Source of the DNA: Sphingobacterium sp. UBA5670
GTDB taxonomy: Bacteria > Bacteroidota > Bacteroidia > Sphingobacteriales > Sphingobacteriaceae
Length of the DNA stretch: 64,000 bases
Assembly: GCF_002420705.1 (NCBI RefSeq)
Contig: NZ_DIIM01000018.1
Coordinates: forward strand, 1 to 64,000
Reading direction: 5' to 3'
Shown here: positions 34,490 through 43,095 of the stretch, in pieces
How the letters are laid out: the number at the start of each line of letters is the position of its first letter
Position numbering within the stretch: position 1 is the stretch's first letter
Notes under the pieces: model-generated
What the model saw: the letters and a program-made list of their open reading frames with translations, nothing else
Told to the model about the DNA's origin: nothing
Databases searched by the model: none
Made by a program: the position numbers and the translations under genes

Positions 34490-35866
34490 CTAAATATCAT
34501 ATTTCTCCAAACGTCTATAAAGTGCTGCCCGTGTAAGTCCTAACTCTTTTGCTGCCTTACTGATATTTCCATTGAAACGCTCAATCGCAGATTTGATTGC
34601 TTTACGTTCCAATTCTTCTAGATTTTGACTGCTGGGACTAGATTCGAAAACGGGACTATCTACTTGTTGCTCGATAGGCGAGAAAAAGAGGTCATTTCCG
34701 GCAATGCTGAGCTGGTCTGCCATAATAACAGCGCGCTCGATACTGTATTGGAGTTCCCGGACGTTACCCGGAAAATGATAGGCACACATTTTCTTAACCG
34801 CATCCGATTCAAACCCTTCAATCCGCTTATTGTATTTCTTCGAATAGATATCGAGAAAATGATCAGCCAATAGCTTGATATCCTCCCCCCGTTCACGCAA
34901 TGGGGGCACCTGAATTTCCACGGTATTGATTCGATAAATTAAGTCTTTTCGAAAACGACTTTCATCTGCGAGTTGTTTCAGCGGCACATTTGTTGCTGAA
35001 ATTAAGCGTATATCCACCGGAATTGGCTGATAAGACCCTAAAGGAGTTACCTGTCTATTCTGCAATACGGTTAACAATTTAGCTTGTTGCTGTAAAGAGA
35101 TATTGCCAATTTCATCGAGAAACAATGTCCCTCCATTTGCCGCTTCGAATCGCCCTTGACGATCTTCACGTGCATCCGTAAATGCACCCTTCTTATAACC
35201 AAAAAGTTCGCTTTCAAATAATGTTTCTGTCAGCGACCCCACGTCAACCTTAACATACGTCCGATCTGAACGTAGTGATCTTCGTTGAATAGCTTGAGCA
35301 ATCAGGTCTTTACCTGTTCCATTTTCCCCTAATATTAATATATTGGCATCTGTAGGCGCTATTTTCTCCAACTTGTATTGCAGTTCGTCCATAACAATGG
35401 AGTTACCGATCAAATCAGGACTGTTTGCACTGCTGAGCAAGGAACTTTTACTTTTCTTTTCCTTATTTTTTGATTCAGCAAGCGCACTTTCGATCGTTGC
35501 CAACAATTGTTCATTTTCCCAAGGTTTCACGACAAAATCAGATGCACCTTGTTTCAGCGACTTCACCGCGAGATCAACAGCTCCATAAGCTGTAATCATA
35601 ATCACATGTACCTGTGGAAATTTCTCTTTGATTCGTGATAACCAATATAGCCCCTCATTGCCTGTATTAATCGTGCTTTTAAAATTCATATCTAAAAGTA
35701 CCAGATCATAAGGTGTTTTCTCCAGATGTGCAATTAGATTCTCCGGATTAGGTTCAACTTGAATATGACTAACTTTAGGTTTAAGCAAGATTCTTGCCGC
35801 AGTTAATAAATCCTGGTCATCATCCACGACTAAAATAGATGCTTTTTTCATACTTCCTGACTTCAT
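34490..35866 (-). CDS. NtrC-type sigma-54-dependent response regulator
   Basis: The 458-residue activator has a receiver domain (residues 1-125) with VVDDDQDLL and the phospho-accepting Asp in LVLLDMNFKS. The AAA+ domain follows (about 150-390), with Walker A GENGTGKDL and Walker B GTLFLDEIG. The sigma-54-contact loop reads GAFTDA where GAFTGA is usual. A C-terminal Fis-type HTH (ISKAAKELGLTRAALYRRLE) binds DNA. It is 17 bp after the TolC-like gene and 3 bp before the kinase. Paired palindromes ahead of tolC, the adaptor gene and permease 9 are its likely binding sites (inference). Confidence 0.95.
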   Translation of the reverse strand: MKSGSMKKASILVVDDDQDLLTAARILLKPKVSHIQVEPNPENLIAHLEKTPYDLVLLDMNFKSTINTGNEGLYWLSRIKEKFPQVHVIMITAYGAVDLAVKSLKQGASDFVVKPWENEQLLATIESALAESKNKEKKSKSSLLSSANSPDLIGNSIVMDELQYKLEKIAPTDANILILGENGTGKDLIAQAIQRRSLRSDRTYVKVDVGSLTETLFESELFGYKKGAFTDAREDRQGRFEAANGGTLFLDEIGNISLQQQAKLLTVLQNRQVTPLGSYQPIPVDIRLISATNVPLKQLADESRFRKDLIYRINTVEIQVPPLRERGEDIKLLADHFLDIYSKKYNKRIEGFESDAVKKMCAYHFPGNVRELQYSIERAVIMADQLSIAGNDLFFSPIEQQVDSPVFESSPSSQNLEELERKAIKSAIERFNGNISKAAKELGLTRAALYRRLEKYDI

Positions 35867-35883
35867 TGAAGATACTAAGATAA

Positions 35884-37272
35884 CTATAAATTCAACGAGC
35901 CAGCGTAATAATCATTGATATATTTTTGTAGCAGCCACTCATACTGCTTCACGACCAATTGAATCTGGCTGTTGTCGAATTTGTTTTTTGCTGTCAAAAA
36001 AATCACTGAATTGCTATTTCCCAATTCGAAAACCACCTTGGCAATACGAAAAGATTCCGCGTAATTTTCATTTTGACTACGCAATTGTGCAATCATATTA
36101 CTTGCATTCTGCAGATTAAAAACGGCATTGGACGTCGCTGATCGTAAAATATTTTTCTGTATCTCTTTTTGAAATTTAGCCGTCTCTAAGTCTAACTTTG
36201 TCAAACGGACGTTGTTGTATACCTGTAAGTGATTAAAAATAGGAATAGATAGATTTAAGGAAATAGACTTTCCGACGTTATTACGCATTTGTGACCAATA
36301 CGTGCCTTGAATCCCCAATTTAGAATAATTTGATCCTAAACCAGCGCTCAGACTCAAGGACGGATAATAGTATGATTTCGCGATCTTAATATCCCGCTCT
36401 GCCACTTTGATCCGATAATCCAAAGCCTTAATATCAGGCAATTGGTCGACAGCCATATCATACAATTGCTTCTCATCCAAACGCTGTCCAGTCTCATTTA
36501 TTCCGATATTATCCAATTCCCCCAATTGATTTTCAGCCATATTCAGTAAAGCGGCGAGTTTGACCCGACTGCTGTACAGCAATTGACGGTTATTTTCAAT
36601 TGTATTGATATCATTTGCCAGTTGCCCTTTCAAGTCAAAATAGTCTCCTGGGTTGATTGCGCCTTCCTTATGCATCGTCTCTGCACGGCGCACCTGTTCC
36701 CGGGTCACCTCCGTCTGCATTTCCGACTGTCGCAATATATCCTGGGCGGTCAAGCTTTGAATATAAGTGGTAATAACATCCAGTTTCAAGGCATTAACCT
36801 GCGTATCGAAGGTCAATTTACCTGCAGTCTTTGCATCGGCACGCATACGAATTTCGTTAAATAGACGAAAGCCCCTAAATAACGGGAGGCTCGCTCCCAA
36901 AGAGAAATTCCCTGTCGAGTTGTTGGATGAAATATATTGAAGGGTAGAATTATCCTGCGATCTTCCAGATGTCAGACTATGCTGTAGACTTGCATTTACA
37001 TCGGGAAGTCTATTCGCTTTAGCTTGTGCCAAATTCACCTCTGCACGCCTCACATCCAGTTCATTCTGCAATAAGGTCGGATTGGCTTTTACAGCTAATT
37101 GTATACATTCAGCTAAAGTTCGTTTGGTCATTTGTTTGTTGTCACCCGTTGTAACTATCGATGTCCCGGTCTCTCTTTCGGATAGTCCCTGCTCAGCCTG
37201 TTGCGCTTTTGCGTTGGCATAAGTCAATAAAAAACATAACGTAGTATATATATAGACTCTCTTCATATCCAT
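35884..37272 (-). CDS. TolC-family outer-membrane efflux protein
   Basis: The frame is open to 37428, but the upstream part is not family-like. I start at the ATG at 37272 (MDMKRVYIYTTLCFLLTYAN), with a second ATG two codons later; this gives 462 residues. A signal peptide ending AKAQ is followed by two outer-membrane-efflux repeats with long heptad helices. Grouped with a MacA-like adaptor and MacB-like proteins transcribed divergently, it should be the outer channel of that efflux system. It heads the operon tolC-regulator-kinase. Confidence 0.9.
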   Translation of the reverse strand: MDMKRVYIYTTLCFLLTYANAKAQQAEQGLSERETGTSIVTTGDNKQMTKRTLAECIQLAVKANPTLLQNELDVRRAEVNLAQAKANRLPDVNASLQHSLTSGRSQDNSTLQYISSNNSTGNFSLGASLPLFRGFRLFNEIRMRADAKTAGKLTFDTQVNALKLDVITTYIQSLTAQDILRQSEMQTEVTREQVRRAETMHKEGAINPGDYFDLKGQLANDINTIENNRQLLYSSRVKLAALLNMAENQLGELDNIGINETGQRLDEKQLYDMAVDQLPDIKALDYRIKVAERDIKIAKSYYYPSLSLSAGLGSNYSKLGIQGTYWSQMRNNVGKSISLNLSIPIFNHLQVYNNVRLTKLDLETAKFQKEIQKNILRSATSNAVFNLQNASNMIAQLRSQNENYAESFRIAKVVFELGNSNSVIFLTAKNKFDNSQIQLVVKQYEWLLQKYINDYYAGSLNL

Positions 37273-37299
37273 TTTTTTATTTTCTTGCTGACCATCGCC

Positions 37300-37315
37300 A
37301 TGCCAAACATATAAA
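37300..37315 (-). promoter_or_regulatory. Candidate sigma-54 -24 element upstream of tolC
   Basis: TTGGCAT (minus strand, 37300-37306) lies 51 bp below the palindrome pair and about 28 bp above the start. The -12 part (TGGT) is a poor match to TTGC. An overlapping TATGTTTG also fits TAnnTTTG, so the sigma factor is uncertain. Confidence 0.4.
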
Positions 37316-37357
37316 ACATTAAATATCAAATTAATACAAAAAATGAATTTTGAAAAA

Positions 37358-37394
37358 TGTTCATTAATGGACAGTCGGTGTGCGTAGTTGGACA
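37358..37394. promoter_or_regulatory. Tandem palindrome pair (activator site) upstream of tolC
   Basis: TGTTCATTAATGGACA (37358-37373) and TGTGCGTAGTTGGACA (37379-37394) are separated by 5 bp, centre to centre 21 bp. Both fit a TGTnC-N6-GnACA pattern seen also at 39.2 and 60.9 kb. Confidence 0.65.
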
Positions 37395-37480
37395 ATTGAA
37401 ATCCGTAAGAGTATAAATAGGAGAACAACGGGGATCAAGTCCGCCATTTATTCGTTTTTTTACCGGATATACAACGGAGT

Positions 37481-37542
37481 TTCTTCGGTTTTTATTCGGT
37501 TACAACCGAAGAAGCACCGAACAAGTACCGAAGAAGCACCGA
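37481..37542. repeat. Inverted and direct repeats in the 37.3-37.7 kb spacer
   Basis: TTCTTCGGTT (37481-37490) pairs with AACCGAAGAA (37504-37513). ACCGAAGAAGCACCGA occurs twice (37505-37520 and 37527-37542, 22-bp period). Apart from these and the palindrome pair, I see no gene in the 440-bp spacer 37273-37712. Confidence 0.55.
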
Positions 37543-37712
37543 CTAAAGTCAGAATATAGTATTATTTAAATTTGGAATTGAAAACAGAATAAATCATTGG
37601 AGATATCGTATCTCTCGCAAAAAGTAAACGGTAACACATTCGGATGAAAAGCTACCGAATCAAAATTATTTCATAATTTTGTATTTAAACGGATACGTTA
37701 AAAAAGACGATT

Positions 37713-38031
37713 ATGAAAGCAGTCGTTATCACAGCATACACGGATAATGCCGCGCAAATCGAAGCGCTAAAAGCTTTTATGAAAGCGCTAAAGATAAAAT
37801 TTGAGCTTGCCAAAGAAAAACAGCCCGTGCAATCCTGAGTTTATGGAAAAAGTTATAGAAAGCAGACAACAAGCCAAAGTTTGTAATATGGCCTATCATT
37901 TAGACTTTACGGATAAGGCACTTGATGACATCGATTTCCACAGGAAACCGGGAACCAAACCTATACTCAAAAAACTGCAGATCCTTTTAGAAGAATTGGC
38001 AGAGCATCTGCTTGAGGGAACAGGGATCTGA
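37713..38031 (+). pseudogene. Remnant of a RelB/YoeB-like toxin-antitoxin pair
   Basis: The first part (37713-37838) encodes MKAVVITAYTDNAAQIEALK and the following KAFMKALKIKFELAKEK, like small Bacteroidota antitoxins, then runs into a stop. The family-like continuation NPEFMEKVIESRQQAK is in the next frame, which then passes straight into MAYHLDFTDKALDDIDFHRK, the start of a Txe/YoeB-type toxin, and ends at LLEGTGI, where YoeB proteins go on to their catalytic part. Both members are thus broken: the antitoxin by a frameshift and a C-terminal deletion, the toxin by truncation. The module is presumably dead. Confidence 0.65.
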
Positions 38032-38088
38032 TAACAAAGAGACAACGTGACTCATCCCTAACGTCAAAGCTGTTGTAAAATAACAATC

Positions 38089-38205
38089 TTAAAAGATCGA
38101 TAGTATACTGCGAATAAGATCAGGTAAATACCGAATAAGGATAATCGTCACTAGCATGATGGCGAGGAACTTTAAGAAGTTCATCAAATAGGAATTTGTT
38201 TTCAT
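38089..38205 (-). CDS. 38-residue single-helix peptide of the second cassette
   Basis: MKTNSYLMNFLKFLAIMLVT is followed by IILIRYLPDLIRSILSIF: one membrane helix with a basic, amphipathic tail. It is the last gene of the unit HTH, GG peptide, GG peptide, this peptide. The arrangement matches the exporter cassette, which also has a single-helix peptide gene downstream of its GG peptides. Role unknown; immunity is one possibility. Confidence 0.45.
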   Translation of the reverse strand: MKTNSYLMNFLKFLAIMLVTIILIRYLPDLIRSILSIF

Positions 38206-38319
38206 TTGTTTATTAGCTTTTACATGTTAAATATAAAATAAAAATAGCTAGTGCTAAAAACATATCTTTAGCACTAACTATTCGCAATAAGCTATTATCA
38301 ATCATGTTCAAAATAAAGG

Positions 38320-38469
38320 TTAGCCTGCAGAATGCATTCTACCACCTTTACCTTCTTCATTTAGATATTCTATCCCAACTCTGAGACCGTAAACAAGCCA
38401 GTACCACCCTGATTCGCCTCCATTAATTAGAATCTGCTCATCTTTGGTTATTTCTACTAAGTTATTCAT
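38320..38469 (-). CDS. Double-glycine leader peptide, second cassette
   Basis: The 49-residue product has a short leader, MNNLVEITKDEQILINGG, and a 31-residue core beginning ESGWYWLVYGLRVGIEYL and ending in a glycine/basic tail. The aromatic, glycine-spaced core resembles class-II bacteriocin-like peptides. It lies 21 bp after the next GG gene. No C39 exporter is adjacent, so export would depend on the one at 21.7-23.9 kb or another elsewhere. Confidence 0.7.
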   Translation of the reverse strand: MNNLVEITKDEQILINGGESGWYWLVYGLRVGIEYLNEEGKGGRMHSAG

Positions 38470-38490
38470 AATTTTGCTCTTAAATTTAGT

Positions 38491-38679
38491 TTAATATCTA
38501 GGTTTTCCTTTTCCACCGTCTGACCATCCATCTCTAATATCACCGACATTTTCCCAAGCTGACCATGCCACAGCGACTAAAAAAGCTGCAAGTACAGGCG
38601 AAATACCTCCATTTATATTTTTCATTTCTTTAGAATCCATTTCAACCAATCCTAAATTATTGATTTCTACGTTAAACAT
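38491..38679 (-). CDS. Double-glycine leader peptide, second cassette
   Basis: The 62-residue product has a leader ending EMDSKEMKNINGG (Gly24-Gly25), close to the leader at 19790-19954. The core begins with a hydrophobic stretch, ISPVLAAFLVAVAWSAWENV, and ends with a charged, glycine-rich GDIRDGWSDGGKGKPRY. A hydrophobic helix plus cationic tail suits a membrane-active peptide. It follows the HTH gene by 85 bp. Confidence 0.75.
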   Translation of the reverse strand: MFNVEINNLGLVEMDSKEMKNINGGISPVLAAFLVAVAWSAWENVGDIRDGWSDGGKGKPRY

Positions 38680-38764
38680 TTTTTTAGTTTTTATTTTTAA
38701 TTCCTACTCTTGTTAGGTTTTTCGGATTTCACCTTTGATGTTGATCAACAACACTAAATTAATT

Positions 38765-39085
38765 CTAGTCACTATATAAAAACAATAGGGATGAAAAAAT
38801 ATTGAATCTTTTTTCACCGCCATAAATATTTCGAGATTTAACCTCTCCTAATTCCTCAATCTGAACTTTTATCGTTATAGAAAAATAATACTCATAAAAA
38901 TAAGTACATAGTTGCCTAGAATATACAATAGGAGCACCTTCATCTTTAAGTTGATCGATGATAACATACAGCCTTGCCACGGATACCCCTAGACGTTTAG
39001 CTAGTTCTGCAGGTGTCCCAGTTCTTCGTTCCTTCATTAATTTATCTAATAAATTAATTCTCTCAATATATCTTAAAAACTTCAT
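38765..39085 (-). CDS. Small winged-helix/HTH protein, paralogue of the 20.0-kb gene
   Basis: The 106-residue protein matches the one at 20046-20363 over its N-terminal half (IERINLLDKLMKERRTGTP, then ELAKRLGVSVARLYVIIDQL) and more loosely after that. It is first in its unit and has a copy of the shared promoter box 46 bp upstream. A 14-bp perfect palindrome, ACTTTGCGCAAAGT (39098-39111), overlaps the -7 TTTG and could be its operator. The pairing of this gene type with GG peptides in two places suggests a regulatory role in peptide production. Confidence 0.75.
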   Translation of the reverse strand: MKFLRYIERINLLDKLMKERRTGTPAELAKRLGVSVARLYVIIDQLKDEGAPIVYSRQLCTYFYEYYFSITIKVQIEELGEVKSRNIYGGEKRFNIFSSLLFLYSD

Positions 39086-39100
39086 AACTAAATTATTACT

Positions 39101-39150
39101 TTGCGCAAAGTATTAAAACCTTTTAAACCTTACCACAACCTGTGGTTGTA
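39101..39150 (-). promoter_or_regulatory. Shared promoter box copy (d), second peptide cassette
   Basis: Minus strand: TACAACCACAGGTTGTGG, with arms ACAACC/GGTTGT. The TTG-to-TTTG distance is 26 nt, one less than in the other three copies, and the -7 element is ATACTTTG. The palindrome ACTTTGCGCAAAGT overlaps it. Confidence 0.7.
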
Positions 39151-39199
39151 TTTGTTCAAAGCGTTTCAGTTACCGCAATGGATAGCAAAAAAAGACAGT

Positions 39200-39236
39200 T
39201 GTACGTCTTCGTACAAGAAGTGTCCGCTATCGAACA
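39200..39236. promoter_or_regulatory. Tandem palindrome pair (activator site) upstream of the adaptor gene
   Basis: TGTACGTCTTCGTACA (39200-39215, perfect palindrome) and TGTCCGCTATCGAACA (39221-39236) are separated by 5 bp, centre to centre 21 bp. They lie 52 bp above a TTGGCAC element. Confidence 0.7.
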
Positions 39237-39288
39237 CCAAGCTTAACACTAAACAATATAAAAACCTAACAATCAACAAACTACATTC

Positions 39289-39304
39289 TTGGCACAGCTT
39301 TCAT
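39289..39304 (+). promoter_or_regulatory. Candidate sigma-54 promoter of the adaptor/permease operon
   Basis: TTGGCAC (39289-39295) is an ideal -24 element 36 bp before the start codon; the -12 region (TCAT) is weak. No TAnnTTTG element was found between the palindromes and the gene. Confidence 0.5.
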
Positions 39305-39331
39305 AGTTACATACAAAATTGATATTAAAAT

Positions 39332-40585
39332 ATGGACAGACCTTTAGAAAAGAAGAAGTGGAATAGCAAACGTATCATGACTATTTTGGGGGTTGCTGGC
39401 TTAGTTGGCTTAATCAGTGCCAGTTTCTATTTTACCTCCGGCAAAAGCAAACTGAATGTTGAAGCTGACCGCATCTCTATTGTCGAAATAAAAAATGGAA
39501 ACTTTCAAGAATTTATCCCAATAAATGGCACCGTGCTTCCTATTAGTAGTATATACCTCGATGCTTCTGTTGGTGGACGCGTCGAAGAAAAATTTGTTGA
39601 AGACGGGGCTATCTTAAAAAAAGGGGATGCCATCATGCGTCTTTCCAATACCGATCAGGAGCTTACCCTGGTACAACAAGAAACGCAAGTTTTGAATTTA
39701 TTGACACAGTCCCAGATTGCCCAAACTAATGCCCAACAAGCTTCTATTAACAACCGCAACCAAATGGCTGATGTGGAACAAGCCTACAGAGAAGCAGAAC
39801 GTGTGTACAACCTCAATAAAAAATTGCTTGCTGAAAAAGCGATTGGTACACAAGAATTCGAAAAATCAAAGAACGATTATAACTATCAAAAAGAGCGTGT
39901 CAGCTTGACCAAACAGATCCTGAAACAAGACGAAATCTCCAATGCGCAAAAAACCAATCAGGACAAACAAACTTATCAACGTACACAAAGTGCTTTGGAA
40001 CTGATGAAAAGGAAAATTGGGGACTTAATCGTTAGAGCACCTGTTGACGGACAATTGACAGCCTTCGATGCAGAAATCGGACAAAACAAAAATGCAGGGG
40101 AACGGTTGGGACAAATCGACGTCTTAACAGGATTCAAAGTGCGCGCTGATATTGACGAACACTATATCAACCGTATTTTCCCAGATCTACAAGGTGAATT
40201 TTCTATCGGTGAAAAAACCTACAAACTCCGTATCAAGAAAGTCTACACACAAGTCACCAATGGCCGATTCCAGGTTGACATGGAGTTTATCAATGATGTT
40301 CCCAAAGGAATCCGCCGTGGACAGACTTTACAAATACGTTTGGCATTAAGCGATGAAACCAAAGCGTTATTGCTGGCAAAAGGCGGTTTTTATCAACAAA
40401 CCGGTGGTAACTGGATCTTCAAATTGGATAAAAATGGAAGTACAGCATATCGTGTCGATATCCAATTAGGAAGGCAAAATCCGGAATATTATGAGGTTAT
40501 CAAAGGTCTACAACCAGGCGATAAGGTTATCGTATCGAGCTATGAGACCTACGATAAGGTGCAAGAGCTAAATATTAAAAAGTAA
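39332..40585 (+). CDS. MacA-like (RND/HlyD) periplasmic adaptor
   Basis: The 417-residue protein has one N-terminal helix (about 15-33), a lipoyl-like half (INGTVLPISSIYLDASVGGR), a coiled-coil hairpin (about 110-215), the second lipoyl half (DLIVRAPVDGQLTAFDAEIG) and a C-terminal beta-barrel and membrane-proximal domain. It would bridge the MacB-like permeases with the TolC-like protein encoded divergently. It is the first gene of a long plus-strand unit, 63 bp ahead of permease 1. Confidence 0.93.
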   Translation: MDRPLEKKKWNSKRIMTILGVAGLVGLISASFYFTSGKSKLNVEADRISIVEIKNGNFQEFIPINGTVLPISSIYLDASVGGRVEEKFVEDGAILKKGDAIMRLSNTDQELTLVQQETQVLNLLTQSQIAQTNAQQASINNRNQMADVEQAYREAERVYNLNKKLLAEKAIGTQEFEKSKNDYNYQKERVSLTKQILKQDEISNAQKTNQDKQTYQRTQSALELMKRKIGDLIVRAPVDGQLTAFDAEIGQNKNAGERLGQIDVLTGFKVRADIDEHYINRIFPDLQGEFSIGEKTYKLRIKKVYTQVTNGRFQVDMEFINDVPKGIRRGQTLQIRLALSDETKALLLAKGGFYQQTGGNWIFKLDKNGSTAYRVDIQLGRQNPEYYEVIKGLQPGDKVIVSSYETYDKVQELNIKK

Positions 40586-40648
40586 CATCCTAGCGGTTAT
40601 CGAGCACATCAGATCTCTCAATAACCACTTTTATCATACGACTTAATT

Positions 40649-43015
40649 ATGATTAAAAACTTTATTAAAACTGCGCTACGTAACCTTTGGAAAACCAAAG
40701 GCTACAGCTTTCTCAATATTTTTGGACTGGCGGTCGGGATCGCTGCGGCATCGTTGATTTTTTTATGGGTTGAAAATCAGTTGAGTTTCAACGATAATTT
40801 CGCCAACAAAAAGGATATCTACATTGTCAAATCAAAACAGACATACGATGGAGCCACCTATGTATTTGAATCTACCCCAGGACCGTTTGCCCAAAGCATA
40901 GCGAAAGAAATCCCAGGCATCAAGCATGCAGTACGCATAAGCTGGAATTCACCAATGCTGTTTTCTGTCGGAGACAATAATATATTTCAAAATGGTGTAT
41001 ATGCCGATGGAAGCATCGCTGATGTGCTATCCCTTGCATTTCTTGAAGGGGATCGAAAGACTGCCTTTGATCAAGTCAATAACATTGTATTATCAGAAAC
41101 TGCAGCGAAGAAATTATTTGGCAACCGTCCTGCCTTGGGAAAAACTGTCAAAACAAACAATAGTGAGCCATTTATTATTGCAGGGGTAATCAAGGATCTA
41201 CCCAAAAATAGCAGCTATGATTTTCAATGGCTCATCCCTTTCAAAAAATTTGAAGCAGGTCAGGATTTTCTAAAAAATTGGGGGAACAATAGCGTTCAAA
41301 CGCTAGTCCAGGTCGAAGATAATGCCAATGTCGATCAGATTAACAAGCAGATGATGGATTTCGTCAAACACAAGACCAATGGTGAAGTCACCTTCTCACA
41401 GAATTTCCTCTATCCAATGGAACGTTGGATTACCTACAATCAGTTTGATAACAGTGGTATTGAAAAAGAAGGTGGTATTAAAAATATTCGTCTATTTACC
41501 TTTATCGCTTGGGTTGTCCTATTAATTGCCTGTATCAATTTCATGAATCTTGCAACTGCACGGTCTGAAAAAAGAGCAAAAGAAGTTGGAATGCGCAAAG
41601 TGGTTGGAGCGAGTCGCAAATCGCTCATTATGCAATTCTTAGGAGAATCCCTTGTTTTGGCAATTATTTCCTCTCTTGTTGCTATATTACTAATCTATAT
41701 CTTCATCAGGCCGTTCAACACCATGATAGGCCAGGATCTTCAGGTTAATCTTTTAGCCCCCTCACACCTGCTATTTTTAACGACAATAACATTAGCATGT
41801 GGATTATTTGCAGGTAGCTATCCCGCGTTTTTCCTTTCGGCATTCAAGCCACTTTCAACGATCAAAGGAACGAAACAGAAGGCCGGTAGTGGAAGTCTCG
41901 TCCGTAAAGGGTTGGTCATCTTGCAATATACAGCCTCAGTTGTGTTAATTATCTGTACCATTATCATCTACCAACAGATTCAGCACAACAAGAACAGAGA
42001 TCTCGGTTTTGATAAGAGTCAGGTGTTGACTACAGCGCTACAAGGTGATATGGCCAAACATCTGCCGCTCATTAAAAATCAATTATTGGCAACAGGGGTT
42101 GTTCAAGAAGTCGGTGTCAGTGACATGAGTATCCTCAATATCAACTCCAATACGTCCGGTTTTAGCTGGGATGGAAAAGATCCAAATGCCAGTATTTTGA
42201 TTGGTATGTTACGTTCTGATGAGGGCCTTATCCCAGCTTTAGACTTAAAGCTTTTTGATGGTAGAAACTTTCATCAAAATTTTGTAGGCGACAGCACCTC
42301 GGTTATCATCAACGAAGCATTTGCAAAACTGATCAAAAAAGATGGCCTTGTGGCCGGTAATATCATCAGTTACGGTGAGGAAAAGTTCACCATCGCCGGT
42401 GTCGTCAAGAACTTCGTTTATAACAATGTGTATGCCGATCCTGAGCCGATGCTATTTCTACCGATGAATAGAGATAATGGCATCATGACCATCAAGACAA
42501 AGGCTGGAGTAGATTTACCAGATGCCATTCAACAAATCGAGAAGGTCATCGTCAAAAATAACCCGGGCTTCCCTTTTGACTATAAATTTTTAGATGATAG
42601 TTTCAATAATAAGTTTAAAGCTGAGCTTTTTGTACAGCAACTATCCAGTGTATTTGCACTGATGTCTATCATTATATCCTGCCTAGGCCTGTTTGGTTTA
42701 GCCGCCTTTGCAACAGAGCAACGCGCAAAAGAAATCAGTATTCGTAAAGTCCTGGGGGCCTCTGTTTCGGGACTTATCCAAATGCTCAACCGTGAATTTG
42801 TTATGCTTATAGCGATCTCCTGTATCATTGCCTTTCCTATTGCATGGATGATTATGAGCAAATGGTTAACCAACTATGCACATCATGTAGAGATTTCCTG
42901 GACCATCTTTGTCATCAGTGCTGTAGCAGCAATTGTAATTGCCCTACTGACGATCAGTTCACAGGCATTTAAAGCAGCGATAGCCAATCCGACGAAGACT
43001 TTAAGAGATCAATAA
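40649..43015 (+). CDS. FtsX/MacB-type ABC permease P1
   Basis: The 788-residue protein is a double-length permease: N-terminal helix, periplasmic MacB core domain, three FtsX helices, then a second core domain and three helices. The coupling segments are RSEKRAKEVGMRKVVGAS (first half) and TEQRAKEISIRKVLGAS (second half). It ends KTLRDQ. P1 is the only permease upstream of the ATPase gene (81 bp), so it is the likeliest fixed partner of that ATPase. No ATPase domain is fused. Confidence 0.92.
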   Translation: MIKNFIKTALRNLWKTKGYSFLNIFGLAVGIAAASLIFLWVENQLSFNDNFANKKDIYIVKSKQTYDGATYVFESTPGPFAQSIAKEIPGIKHAVRISWNSPMLFSVGDNNIFQNGVYADGSIADVLSLAFLEGDRKTAFDQVNNIVLSETAAKKLFGNRPALGKTVKTNNSEPFIIAGVIKDLPKNSSYDFQWLIPFKKFEAGQDFLKNWGNNSVQTLVQVEDNANVDQINKQMMDFVKHKTNGEVTFSQNFLYPMERWITYNQFDNSGIEKEGGIKNIRLFTFIAWVVLLIACINFMNLATARSEKRAKEVGMRKVVGASRKSLIMQFLGESLVLAIISSLVAILLIYIFIRPFNTMIGQDLQVNLLAPSHLLFLTTITLACGLFAGSYPAFFLSAFKPLSTIKGTKQKAGSGSLVRKGLVILQYTASVVLIICTIIIYQQIQHNKNRDLGFDKSQVLTTALQGDMAKHLPLIKNQLLATGVVQEVGVSDMSILNINSNTSGFSWDGKDPNASILIGMLRSDEGLIPALDLKLFDGRNFHQNFVGDSTSVIINEAFAKLIKKDGLVAGNIISYGEEKFTIAGVVKNFVYNNVYADPEPMLFLPMNRDNGIMTIKTKAGVDLPDAIQQIEKVIVKNNPGFPFDYKFLDDSFNNKFKAELFVQQLSSVFALMSIIISCLGLFGLAAFATEQRAKEISIRKVLGASVSGLIQMLNREFVMLIAISCIIAFPIAWMIMSKWLTNYAHHVEISWTIFVISAVAAIVIALLTISSQAFKAAIANPTKTLRDQ

Positions 43016-43095
43016 ACAATTAAATAAACAGAATTTAATAACAGAAATAATAACTGTCCAAGGCAATATCGCCAAGGATCCAAAACATAAAAACC

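Noticed and set aside
36583..36864. Plus-strand frame opposite tolC
   Set aside because: It is antisense to an intact TolC-like gene and has no recognisable domain.
37481..37542. CRISPR-like repeat
   Set aside because: Only two direct copies with a 6-bp gap; no spacers and no cas genes in the window.
37801..38031. 76-residue frame as a gene in its own right
   Set aside because: It joins the tail of an antitoxin to the head of a toxin, and the true antitoxin start is in another frame; a remnant explains it better.
43016..43095. Third-type regulatory site (TGTCCAAGG) ahead of the ATPase gene
   Set aside because: Only a half-site of the palindrome pattern is present, without partner or TTGGCA element at the right distance.
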